Origin: Chrysomallon squamiferum
Lineage: Eukaryota; Mollusca; Gastropoda; Neomphalida; Peltospiridae
Direction of reading: 5' to 3'
Length of the DNA: 64,000 bases
NCBI GenBank assembly: GCA_012295275.1
Contig: CM022672.1
Coordinates: 27,897,972 to 27,961,971 of the forward strand
A program made the position numbers and the translations under genes. Below the pieces are notes generated by a model. The model was given only the letters and a program-made list of their open reading frames with translations. It searched no databases and had not been told where the DNA came from. Positions 28,988 through 40,870 of the stretch are shown here, piece by piece. Each line of letters begins with the position of its first letter. Positions within the stretch are counted from its first letter, which is position 1.

Positions 28988-29050
28988 GATACTGCAAACT
29001 AGCCATGCAAACTAGCCATGCAAACTAGCCATGAAAACTAGCCATCCCTT
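28988..29050 (+). repeat. Short tandem repeat made from a MULE fragment
   Basis: A 16-bp unit (AAACTAGCCATGC) occurs about four times, followed by ATCCCTTTTAGGGA. The same ACTAGCCATCCCTTTTAGGGA occurs once inside the MULE relic at about 28409. So a piece of the element has been duplicated just downstream and expanded. Confidence 0.65.
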
Positions 29051-29558
29051 TTAGGGACAACGCTGATGAACAGAGGTATTGATACAGACAATAACACGAA
29101 TACAATAGTCTGACCAAAGTTAATTCCATACCACCCAACTCCCACCTACCCAAAACCCAATGCTGTTGTAATAGATTGACTTGGTTAGGTTTTTGGCTAG
29201 GTGGGAGGATACCCATTAGGAATTTGAGAGGAAGAAAGGTCTGGAACATTTATTAAGTTTTGTATCATAATTCTGACCCAGTTAATCTGTCCAAGTACTG
29301 TAAATTGCAGACTCGTTTTGTCAAACGTTTCACCGGTTAATAAACGTCAGTAGCCAGAGAAAATCCTGTCACAAGTACATGTATTGTGTTTAGCGAAGTT
29401 AGTTAGCGATGCCAAACTGAAAATTGTATATTGACTGTAAGTAGACCTATATAATCTGTAAATAGATCTGTCTTATCAATTGTTAGTGAAATGGGGGTGG
29501 GGATGTTGTGTTTTGTGAACCGTAACAGACCTAGGACTAGCTTAGACAGACAGTGGCG

Positions 29559-30417
29559 TAACTAGAGGGGGGCAGCATTGTAGGGGGGCAGCGGGAGGAA
29601 ACATTCGATTTGCCAATTAATGAACTGGGCAAATTCATTGTGAGTTTCAATTAATGAACTGGGCAATTTGGCCGTAATATATTTAAATGCATCTACAATA
29701 CAGTTGCAGACAACTTGTCTTGTGGACTGCAGGTCTGAGGAGGGATTTCAAAAACGTTTTGCTACTGAAATTGCAAATGAACTAGAGATAGTACCAGAGT
29801 TTGAAACAGATCAAATTAGAATCAGGAAAAAGAGACAGCAGTTTAAATATGAGACCCAGGCACCACAAGATCCAACACAGAAAGTTAAAGTAAGTTTTTA
29901 CTATGCAGTTTTAGGCATGACCATAGAATCTATTGATGAGAAATTCCTATAGCTACAACATTATAATTCACGCATTGGCTTTCTGTATAATATGCAGTGT
30001 AAAGGATAAATTTACTGATGATATACTTAAGGGCTGCAAGAATTTGGAAATATCTTTGATGCATAATGGAAGCAGAGGATCTATGCTGTGAATGTTTAGC
30101 CATAGCTCGAAGACTACCGAAGTCTATGTCACTATAGAAGTACTCCTTTTCACACTCCAACAAAAACATTTTGATAATTTCCCTAATGTTGCTATTGCAT
30201 TGAGGACCCTTCTCACACTTCCAGTATCAGTGACAAGTGGTGAGTGTAGTTTCTCAAAGCTCACTCATAAAATCTTACATTTGCTCTACGATATTGCAAG
30301 AGAGATCAGTTGGCTTGGCAGCTATAACAACTGAACATGCTCAGGCTTCATCACTTGATTTAACTGAACTGCTTAATAGCTTTGCTGAGGAAAAGGCAAG
30401 CAAAGTGTTATTTTGAA
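29559..30417 (+). pseudogene. hAT transposase pseudogene, C-terminal half
   Basis: The block opens with CAGTGGCGTAACTAGAGGGG, a typical hAT-like terminal sequence. A frame at about 29668-29950 carries QIRIRKKRQQFKYE and FYYAVLGMTIESIDEKF, which fits the part of ZMYM-like hAT transposases before the dimerisation domain. Near 30178-30330 the dimerisation motif appears broken over two frames: FPNVAIALRTLLTLPVSVTS, GECSFSKL, then QERSVGLAAITTEHA and NSFAEEKASKVLF. Stops and frameshifts show it is inactive. Confidence 0.75.
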
Positions 30418-30419
30418 AT

Positions 30420-31700
30420 GTCTTTCAGCCAAAATTGGTTTTAGGTGTATTAGTATTGATTATCTATTTAACTGTCGATTATACTGTTAGTTCATCACTA
30501 ATGTCTGTCTTTATGTTTGTTTATTCTTGTCTTAATTTTGAAAATAAAATGACATCAAGTTGTGTTTGTTGGGGATATCTTGACATTTGAGAACAGAGGT
30601 GTAATGGTTTTTTTTTTAAGTTATCCTTGTCTGTGCTCAGATGTTGAATTTATTTATTTTTTGAATTTATTGTTTATAAGTTGTATCTTTACTCCCCCTA
30701 AAAGTTTCACAAAATGTATTTATTTAAAATACATATTTTTGCATGTTAAATTCAGAAAATAAATGATATTTAAAAAAACAAAAAAAAATAAAAATAAAAA
30801 TATTTAATCTTTATCCCGAAAGAAGTTATTTTCATAAAGTAAAATGACTAAATCCTTGTTCATATTGTTATTATTATTATAATTCTTACTATTATTATTA
30901 TTCTTATTATTCTTATTATTATTATTTACTATTTATTTATTTATTTATAATTAAATCTCAAATTTTAAAATGTTTTGAAATTTTAAAAATAATGTGTCCA
31001 GTTATGTCCACATCTTATATAAATAACAGATACGTAAAACGTGTGATAGGACATCCAAAAATAGAAAACCTCTTTATTCTTATCTTCAAGATAAGCCCAT
31101 CCTTTTGGAACTTAGCGTGTGCAAATATCTATAACTAACTTTTTAAGTAGCTTGAGACATTTTTAGATTATCACTTGGTGCTATTTGATCTATTCGGTAG
31201 GTCCACTGTCTTTTCTCGCTTTCATTTCCTTTATAAATTAATATTCCATTTCGAGGATATTTAGATTTATTTTAACTACAATTTATTTTAATTTGTTTTA
31301 TTATGTTTTTTAATTCTAATTCCTTTGGCTTATTCTTAATTGCTATCTCTTCAGTTCTCGAGAGTAGAAAAAGTCAATTTTTCTCAAGACAGGGAAAATG
31401 TATTTGACTTGTGAAACCAAACTCTACATTCATATACATACATAAATTCAGATTACAATTTATCTGATTTCAGACTCTTAATTCTAAATATCCTTTGCGT
31501 CTACGTTTGAAATTTTCATTTTAAATGTATTCAGTGTATATATCTTAAATGTAAATATATCTGGTACAATCAAGATAGATAGACACACAGACAGACAGAT
31601 ATAAAATTGAAATAAATAGAACATTTTAAAAAATGTACAGGAGTTAAACAAATTGAGATATTTGATATTAGAAATCGAACAGTAATGAAAAGTTTTCTGG
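30420..31700. other. Upstream region of EF-hand gene B
   Basis: AT-rich with ATT-type tracts (30863-30950). A non-coding first exon of EF-hand gene B must lie here or further left, because its start codon sits two bases past a splice acceptor. I could not pick that exon or a TATA box with confidence. Confidence 0.4.
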
Positions 31701-31710
31701 TGTTTCAGAC

Positions 31711-33312
31711 ATGAGGCTGTTTCTTGTTGTTCTCGCTCTGATTTCGTGCATTTTTGCGTAAGTATATTTTAGTTTATATAGTCCAGTCACACTTTATATA
31801 ATATAAATGTAATTTAGGCAGAGAAATATTCAAAATATTAAGTAAGTTTCATTACATTATTAAAGATTTAGGATTGTATATCTGTTTCTGTTTTTTGTTT
31901 TTTGTTGTTTGTTTGTTCTGTTATATATATGCCTATATTTATCTATCTACCAGTTTATGCACACACACACACCCCCCACACACACACACACACGCACAAA
32001 TACAAACACACACAAACAGAGTCGTACTGAGATTAAATAGGCAGAGTGGCAAAAAGACAGAAACTCCGATAAAACTTGTACACATAAGCGCGTGCACATA
32101 TGTCATATTGACAATTCTGTTTCTAGACAGGATATGGACGCCTGGTATGCCCACCTCGAGGTTGAGGTAGAAAAGCTATGGACGTCACTAGACTACAACA
32201 AAAATGGGGGATACGACCTCCACGACGTCCACCAGTTTATTAGAGATTACGACACAGATGGTAATATATAAAACAGACATGTGTATATATATATATATAA
32301 TGTGTGTCTGTATATATATATATACATACATACACACATTATATATATATATACATACATACACACGTACATACATAGATACATACTCGTACTTATATAG
32401 ATACATAAATAAAAATATACATACATACATGCAAACATACAGTCATTCATACTGTTTTTCATTTTATTTATGGTTAGATGTTAATAACTGTTTGTGCTGC
32501 AGGTGATCATCAAGTAACCAACACAGAATTCTTCTTCCACTTTGACATGAGTGAGCCTGCGCTGGCACGTGTTCACACCGGCCTCTTCAACGAATACGAC
32601 GACGACCAGAACGGTGTTGTGACAACATCAGACATTGAGGCTGTATACAATCGCATGGATATAGACAGTAAGCATCTTGAAAACTACACACACACACGCA
32701 CACACATGCACACACACGCACTCACACATACACACACACTCACACACTCGCAAACGCAAATGCACACACACACACGCAATCACACACGCACACACGCACT
32801 CAGACACACACCCACTCACACAGACACACACACACGCACACATACACACACGCAAACACATACACACACGCAAACACACACACACACACACGCGTAATAA
32901 GCTGTTTATGAATGTTTCAAAAATGTTCACCTTAGATTTAATATATATATATATTTAATTGCACTAACCTCAGTCGTCACAGCAGAGTTTAACAATGAGT
33001 GTTACGCAGATTTGTTTCTGCTCTTACTGAATCCATGCAACCAAAGAACAAAAGACCATGAAACCTAGAACTTCATGTTCATCTCTTGTATTTCAGAGAA
33101 TGGAACTATTTCCAAAGCCGAATTCAAGGAATACTACAAAAACGTAAGTGATATTTTCAAATAATACTTTTGTATGAAACTTTTGTAACAATAAAGTGTA
33201 ACAACATTTGCAAAACATATTTTAAAAAGTACATTTATAAATGTACATGTCCATGTTTTTCTTATTTTTGCAATCCCACCTTCATAAAAATGTATGAATG
33301 AATGAATGAATG

Positions 33313-33345
<33 letters not shown>

Positions 33346-33626
33346 AATAAATAAATAAGTAAGTAAATAAAAAAATAATTAATTATAATCGTAATAGTAA
33401 TAATAATAACAAATGTATCAACATTCCAACATACCAAATATAACAAACAACAACAAACGTAGATCAATATTCGGTCAGGTTTTTGATGTTGTTGTCAGTG
33501 TTACTTCAGCAAAGGTTGCTATTAAGTAACATGAGAAACAATTACTTGGGAATATTCAAAAAGTGTTTAAGCTCTTTATTAACTTGTAAGATATTTATTT
33601 ATTTATTTATTTATTTATTTATTTTA

Positions 33627-33693
<67 letters not shown>

Positions 33694-33927
33694 GTCCCAA
33701 CGTTCATCATAATAGTCATCATAAAGATTCATGTAAAATAGTAAACTATCAAAATCTTTATTTGGTTTATTATCAAGAAATATTTATTTATTTATTTACT
33801 TATTTATTTATTTATTTTTAAATCTTTTAAATAATATTTATTATCAATAAATTTATTGATTTTTTACTTTTCTGTTTTTCAGCTTTTGACCCAACTGTAT
33901 TTGATGCAGTTTGAGAATAATGAATAA
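31711..33927 (+). CDS. Secreted four-EF-hand calcium-binding protein B (145 aa)
   Basis: Coding exons: 31711-31757, 32127-32260, 32503-32667, 33097-33143, 33883-33927 (TAA). Introns are GT...AG with phases 2, 1, 1 and 0, the same as in EF-hand gene A, and exon 4 is 47 bp in both. Residues 1-16 (MRLFLVVLALISCIFA) are a signal peptide. EF loops: 38-49 (DYNKNGGYDLHD), 58-69 (DTDGDHQVTNTE, lacking the usual Gly at position 6), 93-104 (DDDQNGVVTTSD) and 113-124 (DIDKNGTISKAE, canonical). The start codon lies two bases after a TTTCAG acceptor, so there is an upstream leader exon. AATAAA overlaps the stop codon (33923-33928). The protein probably binds calcium in the secretory pathway or outside the cell; the exact role is unknown. 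Confidence 0.87.
32684..32892. repeat. (CA)n-rich tract in intron 3 of EF-hand gene B
   Basis: CACACA/CACGCA repeats begin about 17 bases after the exon 3 donor. A (TA)n/(TATACATACA)n tract fills 32278-32440 in intron 2. Both generate Thr-His and Cys-Val open frames that are not genes. (AATA)n and (TTTA)n tracts lie at 33297-33365 and 33593-33625. Confidence 0.9.
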
Positions 33928-33929
33928 AC

Positions 33930-35720
33930 AAAATATTTGAAACATCACATTTTGTTTGTTTTATTTATTTACTTATTTAGTGCTATGATTTACCTTTGTT
34001 GTTATTGTTGTTGTTGTTGTTGTTACATACTTTATACAAAACACAGATACACCTCACTTACACATGGCACAATACATAAAACATACACACAGATATACAC
34101 ACCTATGCACATATACAGAGACATACATATAAACCACATAACAAACATTCAGTGGACTGAAAAACAACATCATCACACACTCACATACACCATATACATC
34201 ACGTATCACATACAACACACAACACAAACACCACATAAAATACAAATACAACACATACACACGGACACCATTACACACAGACCAAATAAACCACACAATA
34301 CTAATACACAAAATAGCCATTCTAGAACGCGTGGCTGTATTTCAGTTATTAAACGTCAAAGAAAGAAAGAAAAAAAAAATGGTAAACGAAAGGAAAAAAA
34401 CACTTCACTATGAAAGAAAGTGAGAAAGCGAGCGATAAAAACAAATACAGACACAATATTTATGAGTTGAAAGACGAGTGTGTGAATGTGTGTCACAAAC
34501 TGAGTCGCCGCATTTCTGCTTCCTTATGATACATCGTAACAGAAGATCCACCATGTGATAAATGCGTGGGGGAGGTGGGGAGGTGGGGGTAGATGCCGTA
34601 AAATGCAGAAAACGGATTTCAGAGTATTCGGTTTATTTTGGGTGACAGATCAAGATCAAATCTGGTTAAACAATTTTTGGGGATAGTTTAATTATTTTGT
34701 AGTTACTACTATCGTTAAGAGAAATCAAGAACATTATTTTTTGGTTTACATGACACATCTGACTTAATACGGTATTAAGATTTAATAAAATATAATAACG
34801 ATAAATAAATTCAGAGTAAATTAATTATTATATTAATAAAACATTAAAATAATAAACATACATAACCTTGACTGTTCTCTAAAGCGAGGATCTTTGCAAA
34901 CTGATGAGTTCATAACTGTTTAAAAATCTTTTCCACGCGTTTCATGTGCATTAACAAATGCTATCGAAGAGACTAGTAAGTTCAGACAGTTTGGTGGTAT
35001 GAGAGAACTGGTAAGTGATACTTCCATCTCATGTTTCATAAATGAAATTCATTAGTATAAATTAATACTGAAATGGTTTATGCTTTCCGTCTTTAATTTT
35101 TAAAATATAATTTGCACTTCAACTTAAGAGATAAAATTTAAAATGCACTGAAAACCAAAGTAATTCCCTGTTTATTATAAAATAAATGTGATAAGTAACA
35201 AAAACATACATCATTTGATTTTCATACAGAATTATAAAATCATCAGAGAATGACCCGAAGACAGCTAATAACAGTTTAAATAGTAATTTTGTTGTTGTTA
35301 ATACTAGAATTTCATAGCAATCATATTACTGGTTTGTTTCTAATCAATATGTTGTTGTTCTCATCTTATATTATTTCGGGATTTAAAGAATCACACTATG
35401 GCTGATGGTGGTTGTTGGATACAGGTTCCTAACTTCACTTAAATTAACAAATGTAAAATATGATATAGGCTGCTGTTATTGTTTTTTTGTTAACTTTAAA
35501 AACAATTTTTTTTCTTTTCTTTTTTGTATGTAAGTTTGTATATATATTTAAGTAAAATATTACCTATTTGGTTTCGTTTTTTTTCAAAAATATGTTTAAA
35601 TTTTAAAATATTTCAATAAATATATATATTTTTCACAAAAAAATTAAAACTTTTATTTGGTAAATCTGTGATTTGTTTTAGTTATAATACGTTACATTTC
35701 TCTTGGTTGAAATATGCGTG
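33930..35720. other. Intergenic stretch, partly low complexity
   Basis: 34060-34330 is CA-rich and made of irregular ACACATA and ACACAAC words. The rest, to 35720, is AT-rich with no open frame, splice pattern or repeat I can support. Confidence 0.6.
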
Positions 35721-35723
35721 CAT

Positions 35724-35873
35724 GTATGTATGTATGTATGTAGATATGTATGTATGTATGTATGTAGCTATGTATGTATGTATGTATGTATGTATGTATG
35801 TAGCTATGTATGTAGATATGTATGTATGTATGTATGTATATGTATGTATGTAGATATGTATGTATGTATTAGT
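35724..35873. repeat. (GTAT)n microsatellite with GTAGATAT/GTAGCTAT interruptions
   Basis: Tetranucleotide repeat of about 150 bp that directly abuts the second copy of the dispersed repeat at 35871. Microsatellites often seed at the ends of such elements. Confidence 0.95.
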
Positions 35874-36252
35874 GGCCGGGTGAGTACAGCATCCTCACAC
35901 AAAAAATACTCAAGTTCAAATTCGATTACATCTTTAATTTCTCTGTCTATTTCCACAACATGATAGATAATTATAGTATAACACTACAAATAATAATATC
36001 ATAGTTATGTTGCAGAGAATTTGCCCAAACGTCTTCCTCTCTTGCCAGATATTCTCTCTTCTCTCTTGAACTCTCTTTCACCGCGGTCATATTATAGATA
36101 ACATTTCACACCCCTGACCAATACTGGCAGACCATTACTGTCCTGGGTTCCTTAAGAAAGCACCAGAGACAATATTTACCATATATTAATGTCCCATGTG
36201 TCTTGGAGGAATTTCCCAAGTACTTTAAGTTTAAACAAGGAGAAATAAACTG
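35871..36252 (+). repeat. Dispersed repeat, copy 2 (partner at 12929)
   Basis: Same orientation and order of shared blocks as 12929-13249, but about 60 bp longer because of insertions (for example around 35965-36010). It ends with the same GAGAAATAAAC. No coding frame is seen. Confidence 0.7.
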
Positions 36253-36552
36253 TCTTTCATAATACATAAATATTAATTTGCTTCTTCTGTCTCAGAAAGT
36301 AATTTATTTTAAAACAATTTCTTTTTAATTATTTTTTTTTAATTTTTTAATTTATTTTTTTTATAAATCAGTGACTTTCTTGTTACACTGATAGTGATGC
36401 ACTGGTGAGATTTTCAACTTTGAAAGACAAAATATGAGATTAGTTGTTTTAGTCTGGGACTAAAAACAATAACTAATAAAAAGTTTGTGAAATTGTTTCT
36501 CATCTGTCATAAGCAGTATGGGGGGATGGTTATGATTAAACTCTGGTTCCAT

Positions 36553-36734
36553 TCACACCGGCTCCATAAACACCTGTCACCATGACACCGGCTCCATAAA
36601 CACCTGTCACCATGACACCGGCTCCATAAACACCTGTCACCATGACACCGGCTCTATAAACACCTGTCACAGTGACACCGGCTCCATAAACACCTGTCAC
36701 CATGACACCGGCTCCATAAACACCTGTCACCATG
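36553..36734. repeat. 30-bp minisatellite, six copies
   Basis: The unit contains ACACCGGCTCCATAAACACC followed by TGTCACCATG and is nearly identical in all six copies, so the array is young. On the minus strand the unit is a multiple of three and gives a repeating GVMVTGVYGA frame; there is no other sign of a gene. Confidence 0.95.
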
Positions 36735-37203
36735 ACACCACACAACACTACGTTTCTCCATCAACCAGGACATTTTCCATTTTCATTTTCAAGATAATTG
36801 TGAAGGAGAAATTCAAAATATTTTATTTTGGGGGGTTTTCTGCATCACACACAAATGATTAAATAAAGTTAAGGAAATGTAACTGGTTACATTTATGATT
36901 TTTGTATGTACAGTATATTGTTATATATAGTCAATGCTACTTGTATTGCTTTACAGACAGTCACTGTTCTCAAGTTTGTTTATGGATAGTAAGAATCAAT
37001 TTTGATTAAGATTATAATAAATTAATAATATCAGCCCTGTTATCTAATTATATTAAAACTTGAACTAACATATGTTGTCCTAAAGTGTAGCACTTTTTAA
37101 TGAAATAAGTTAAACAACAACGAAATTGTTATTTTCATTATTTTGTTGACTGAAGCAAACATGAAGACGCAAATTGTTGTGGTGTATTTGTATTACATAA
37201 TGT

Positions 37204-37860
37204 GTGAGTGTTTTGCATTTTGTTTGTTATTGTGAAGTGTTCTGCCTGATGTGTGTCCTGTGTGATGTGGTATGTATGCTATGGTGCACTGTTTCTAGTC
37301 AGTCATATACAGTGTGTGTGTGTGAGTGTGTGTGTCTGTGTGTGTCTCTGTGTGTCTGTGTGTGTGTGTGTTGTGTGTTCAGTGTGGTCAATAGTTATAT
37401 TTTCTATTTTGTCTGCTATGGTGTGTATAGCTATTATATTGTCTAGGTATATTGCCATCACCATTATTGTGTTTTATATGCAGTATCATCGGTGTCTCGT
37501 AACTGTGCTTATTGTGTTTGTCTTGTTCAAGTATATTTGTTGCATGTTTGTGTGTGTTTTGAGTCGAGTGTGGTGTATATGTATGTGGTGTTTTACATTG
37601 TGTACCTTGTCCTCTGTAGTGTGTGTAATGTGTCTCTTGTTTATTTTTCTATTGTTGCTTGTATGTGCATTGATTCTGTATTTTTTGTCCGTTTTTATTA
37701 TACCAGTATAGTGCATGTGTGGGTTTTGTGTGAATTGTCCTGTTGCCTGTTGTTTTGAATGCTGTGTTGTGTTGTTTTGAATGTTGTGTTGTGTTGTTTT
37801 AAATGCTGTGTTGTGTTGTTTCATGTGCCTTGTCCTGTATGGTTTGTTTTGATGTATGCA
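37204..37860. repeat. GT-rich low-complexity region
   Basis: Irregular TGTGTTGTGT and TTGTGT words, with a (GT)n core at 37315-37372 and a short GTTGTGTTGTTTTGAATG-type repeat at 37750-37820. Open frames through it are rich in Cys, Val and Phe and are not convincing. Confidence 0.75.
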
Positions 37861-37889
37861 TTATATATGTTTGCATTTTGTGTCCTATG

Positions 37890-38687
37890 TTATTTGGGTT
37901 GGAGTGTATGCATTTTGAAGTTGCCATACTGATGGCTACATGCATGTTCTATTTTATAACATAGGAGCAGAAGGTGAAAGAATGCCTCAGGAGAAAGACA
38001 TCACATTTTGTGAAGAAGAGATGAATAAAATATTTAAAAAATTAAGAATATTTGCTTTATGAAAAGTAATTTATAAAGTAAAATAATAATAATAATTATA
38101 ATAATAATAATAACAATAATCATAATAATAATAATAATGATAATATTGATAATAACTTTAATAATGGTCATAATGACAACAACAACAACAACATGAGGGT
38201 CATCGTCATGGAGAATAATAATAATAATAATGATGATAATAAGAGTAATACAAGTAATGATGAAATTAATTGTTTTAAAGTTTGTTAAATGAAATGCTGA
38301 CATTTCTTTGCTTTGTTTTCACAGGATGACAGGAGGAAAATGAAGAGAAGAATACACAGATGAAGTCAGGAATGGGTTTTTCTTTCTTTCTTTTTTTTTT
38401 TTTTTTTGCTTTGCCGGCATTTAGGTGGGAGTGTACGCATTTTAATGTAGTCATCAGGCTGTTAATATTGTTGTCTAAACATGCATTTTCTGCTTTATAA
38501 TTCACAGGTGACGTCATTGAAGAAGGTTAAAGAACGCTGGAGAAGAAACACATCACCTAAATGGTAAACAAAAATGCCTATACATTTTCATAAGAAGAGG
38601 TTAATAAAAAAATTAAGATAAAGTAAAACAAAATAATGTAATAATAATAATAATAATAATAATAACAATAATAATAATAATAATAAC

Positions 38688-38724
<37 letters not shown>

Positions 38725-39240
38725 ATAATAATAGTACTGATAATGAGAATAATAATGAGATAACAAGAAGAGGAATAACAACAACAGCCTCATCAAAGAG
38801 AATAATAAGAATTATCATGATAATGATGATAATAAGGGTAATACTAGTAATGATGGAATTAATTGTTTTCAAGTTTGTTAAATGAAATACTGACATTCGT
38901 TTGGTTTGTTTTCACAGGATGACAGAAGGAAAATGAAGAGAAGAATACACAGATGAAGACAGGAATGGGTTTTTCATTTTTGGGGGATGCCGGCATTTGG
39001 GTGGGAGTGTATGCATTTTAATGTAGTCATCAGGCTGTTAATATTGTTGTCTAAACATGCATTTTCTGCTTTATAATTCACAGGTGATGTCGTTGAAGAA
39101 GGTTAAAGAATGCTGCAGGAGAAACACATCACCTAAATGTTAAACAGAAATGCCTATACATTTTGTGAAGAAGACGTTATTAGAAAATAAAAAATAAAGA
39201 AGTAAAAATATTTACTTTATAAAAGGTGATTTGCGAAGTT
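37890..39240 (+). repeat. Tandem repeat, unit about 580-590 bp, about two and a half copies
   Basis: Two blocks recur. Block 1 (GGGAGTGTACGCATTTTAATG ... TTCACAGGTGACGT ... GAAGAAGGTTAAAGAA ... ACACATCACC) occurs at about 37898 (diverged), 38430 and 39003. Block 2 (TTTTCACAGGATGACAG.AGGAAAATGAAGAGAAG) occurs at 38318 and 38911, spaced 593 bp. A (AAT)n tract sits between the blocks in the copies. Both blocks follow acceptor-like TTCACAG and give short basic peptides (for example DDRRKMKRRIHR, then stop). They might be duplicated non-coding or terminal exons, or simply repeat sequence. Confidence 0.8.
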
Positions 39241-39405
39241 GGAGTAGAAAGCACTGATTTTGCTTCGATCATACTCGAGTTAAACAGGAAACCCACTCTT
39301 CTGAGTTCAGACGTCTTGCTTTCCGCAACGTCATCAACTTCTCTTTGTCTCTCGCAGATCAGTTTCTTGTTTCCTTTTCGTAGATTTTGCTATGTTTCTT
39401 AAATA

Positions 39406-39638
39406 CAGGGTGGCCCAAAAGTAGGTTTACAGTTATTAAACTATCGTTTATATGCTTGATGTTACTTGCACTGTGTGTCAGAGCATCCTGGAAAGGTTTG
39501 AAGAATGTTGCAGTGTTGAATGGGGACATTTTGAGCACCTGAGAGATTAAACAGTATCTTCTTAATTCTTGAAACATACTTATATTTTAAAATAAATTGC
39601 CTACGTAATAACTGTAAACCAACTTTTAGGCCACCCTT
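39406..39638 (+). mobile_element. 233-bp mariner-type MITE with 33-bp inverted repeats
   Basis: The left end reads CAGGGTGGCCCAAAAGTAGG, then TTTACAGTTATTA. The right end is its inverse with few changes (TAATAACTGTAAACCAACTTTT then AGGCCACCCTT). TA flanks both sides, as expected of Tc1/mariner insertions. The inside keeps weak traces of a transposase C-terminus and is not coding now. Confidence 0.85.
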
Positions 39639-40172
39639 TATATGTATGAGTTTTTTTTACAGTGAACATGCTTGCAATAAGAATAAAAAATCCAAACATG
39701 AATTTGTCTTATCTAAGAAATACGTTATCACTAAGTTGCCAGAATCGAAACTAAATGGAGTAAATGATTTATTGTTTAATTATTCTAAATATATGTTTTA
39801 CAGATATCCGTGGTAAAAAACCGAAAATGTACACTTATTTGCAGATATTTAGGCGATAATTATAACAATATAATTCTGGTACGCGATAACGTCATATGAA
39901 AGATTAATTAAAAATTTCAATATTTTGCAATATACTATTAATTTTCATTGTCGTTCTTTGGGTTTTTCTATGACGGTAGGTCGGTCAAAACAGCTAATAG
40001 CTTGGACATATATATATAATATTACCTTTTATTCGCGCCGCCATAGTTACTTTTAATCCGAAGTAAACAAACTATTAACTAATGGAAAATGAATCAGTAC
40101 AACAGCATTCAGATATTGTGTTACGAACAGTATACGTATCAATCTTTCAAAACAACCATCTGTTACGTTTGG

Positions 40173-40358
40173 CTATAATATGAACACATGTTGTGAATGT
40201 GTAATATCTGCATATAAATAATCGATTAAGTTTTCAAAGTAATTTCTAATCGAATGAAGGAGCCGGTCGTAGATCTGCAGCAGAGGGTGTAGTGGGTCGT
40301 TGTACCGATCCTCTAGGTCAGTCTCTGCCAGACGTATTGATGACATGTCTGCAGACAT
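40173..40358 (-). CDS. Orphan exon-like open frame (61 aa), unidentified
   Basis: From ATG 40358 the frame reads MSADMSSIRLAETDLEDRYN and continues DPLHPLLQIYDRLLHSI before drifting into AT-rich sequence and a stop at 40173. The first 110 bases use codons such as CTG, GAC, TAC and CGG, unlike the surrounding AT-rich DNA, and the peptide is a plausible helix. A CTGCAG acceptor-like site lies near the second ATG. I see no matching donor and recognise no family. It could be a stranded exon or chance. Confidence 0.2.
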   Translation of the reverse strand: MSADMSSIRLAETDLEDRYNDPLHPLLQIYDRLLHSIRNYFENLIDYLYADITHSQHVFIL

Positions 40359-40811
40359 CGAATACTTTATTTTGGAAAAATAAGTAAAAGAGCAATAACC
40401 AGATATTATTGTTACGCACTGTGTTTTGAACCGCGAGGCGTTCGTTACCAAGACTTGACTAGTAGGTTCTGGATGATGTCGTGCGCATCATGTAAAGACA
40501 AGACCTCTGAAAAGCCGCACATTTACAACTTTATGTGAGGAAATGGTCCGATGGTAGTCGCGCGCCAGAGTGCTGACCCATGGGTATGAGCTGAGAAGGA
40601 ACTAAACGTATTTCACTGATTTTATGAATGAAGTGATTTTATGCAAAACTGCTTGCAATGAAATTTAATGGTTGCTTATAAATCATGTGATTGTTTATAA
40701 TATTAATAAAATAAATACATGTATGTGTGTGAGTGTGGCTGGGTGAGTATGTTATCTTCAGTTTGTTGTTATTATTCGTATGGGGTATTATTTAAAAACA
40801 ACAACAACAAC

Positions 40812-40812
40812 A

Positions 40813-40866
<54 letters not shown>
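40812..40866. repeat. (TAA)n microsatellite
   Basis: AAT-type run of about 55 bp followed by A-rich sequence. Apart from the features listed here, 39640-41390 holds no gene I can support. Confidence 0.9.

Positions 40867-40870
<4 letters not shown>

Noticed and set aside
32478-32958. A 139-codon frame that begins in coding sequence and continues as Thr-His repeats
   Set aside because: Only the first part is exon 3 of EF-hand gene B. The rest is read-through into a (CA)n intron beyond a good donor at 32668.
36553-36748. A repetitive GVMVTGVYGA protein on the minus strand
   Set aside because: The unit length happens to be a multiple of three. No start context, signal peptide or flanking coding sequence supports a gene.
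40530-40610. tRNA-like stretch (ATGGTCCGATGGTAGTCGCG ... GGGTATGAGC)
   Set aside because: Box A is partly recognisable, but box B departs from GGTTCGANTCC and I could not draw a cloverleaf. At most it is a decayed tRNA-derived SINE.
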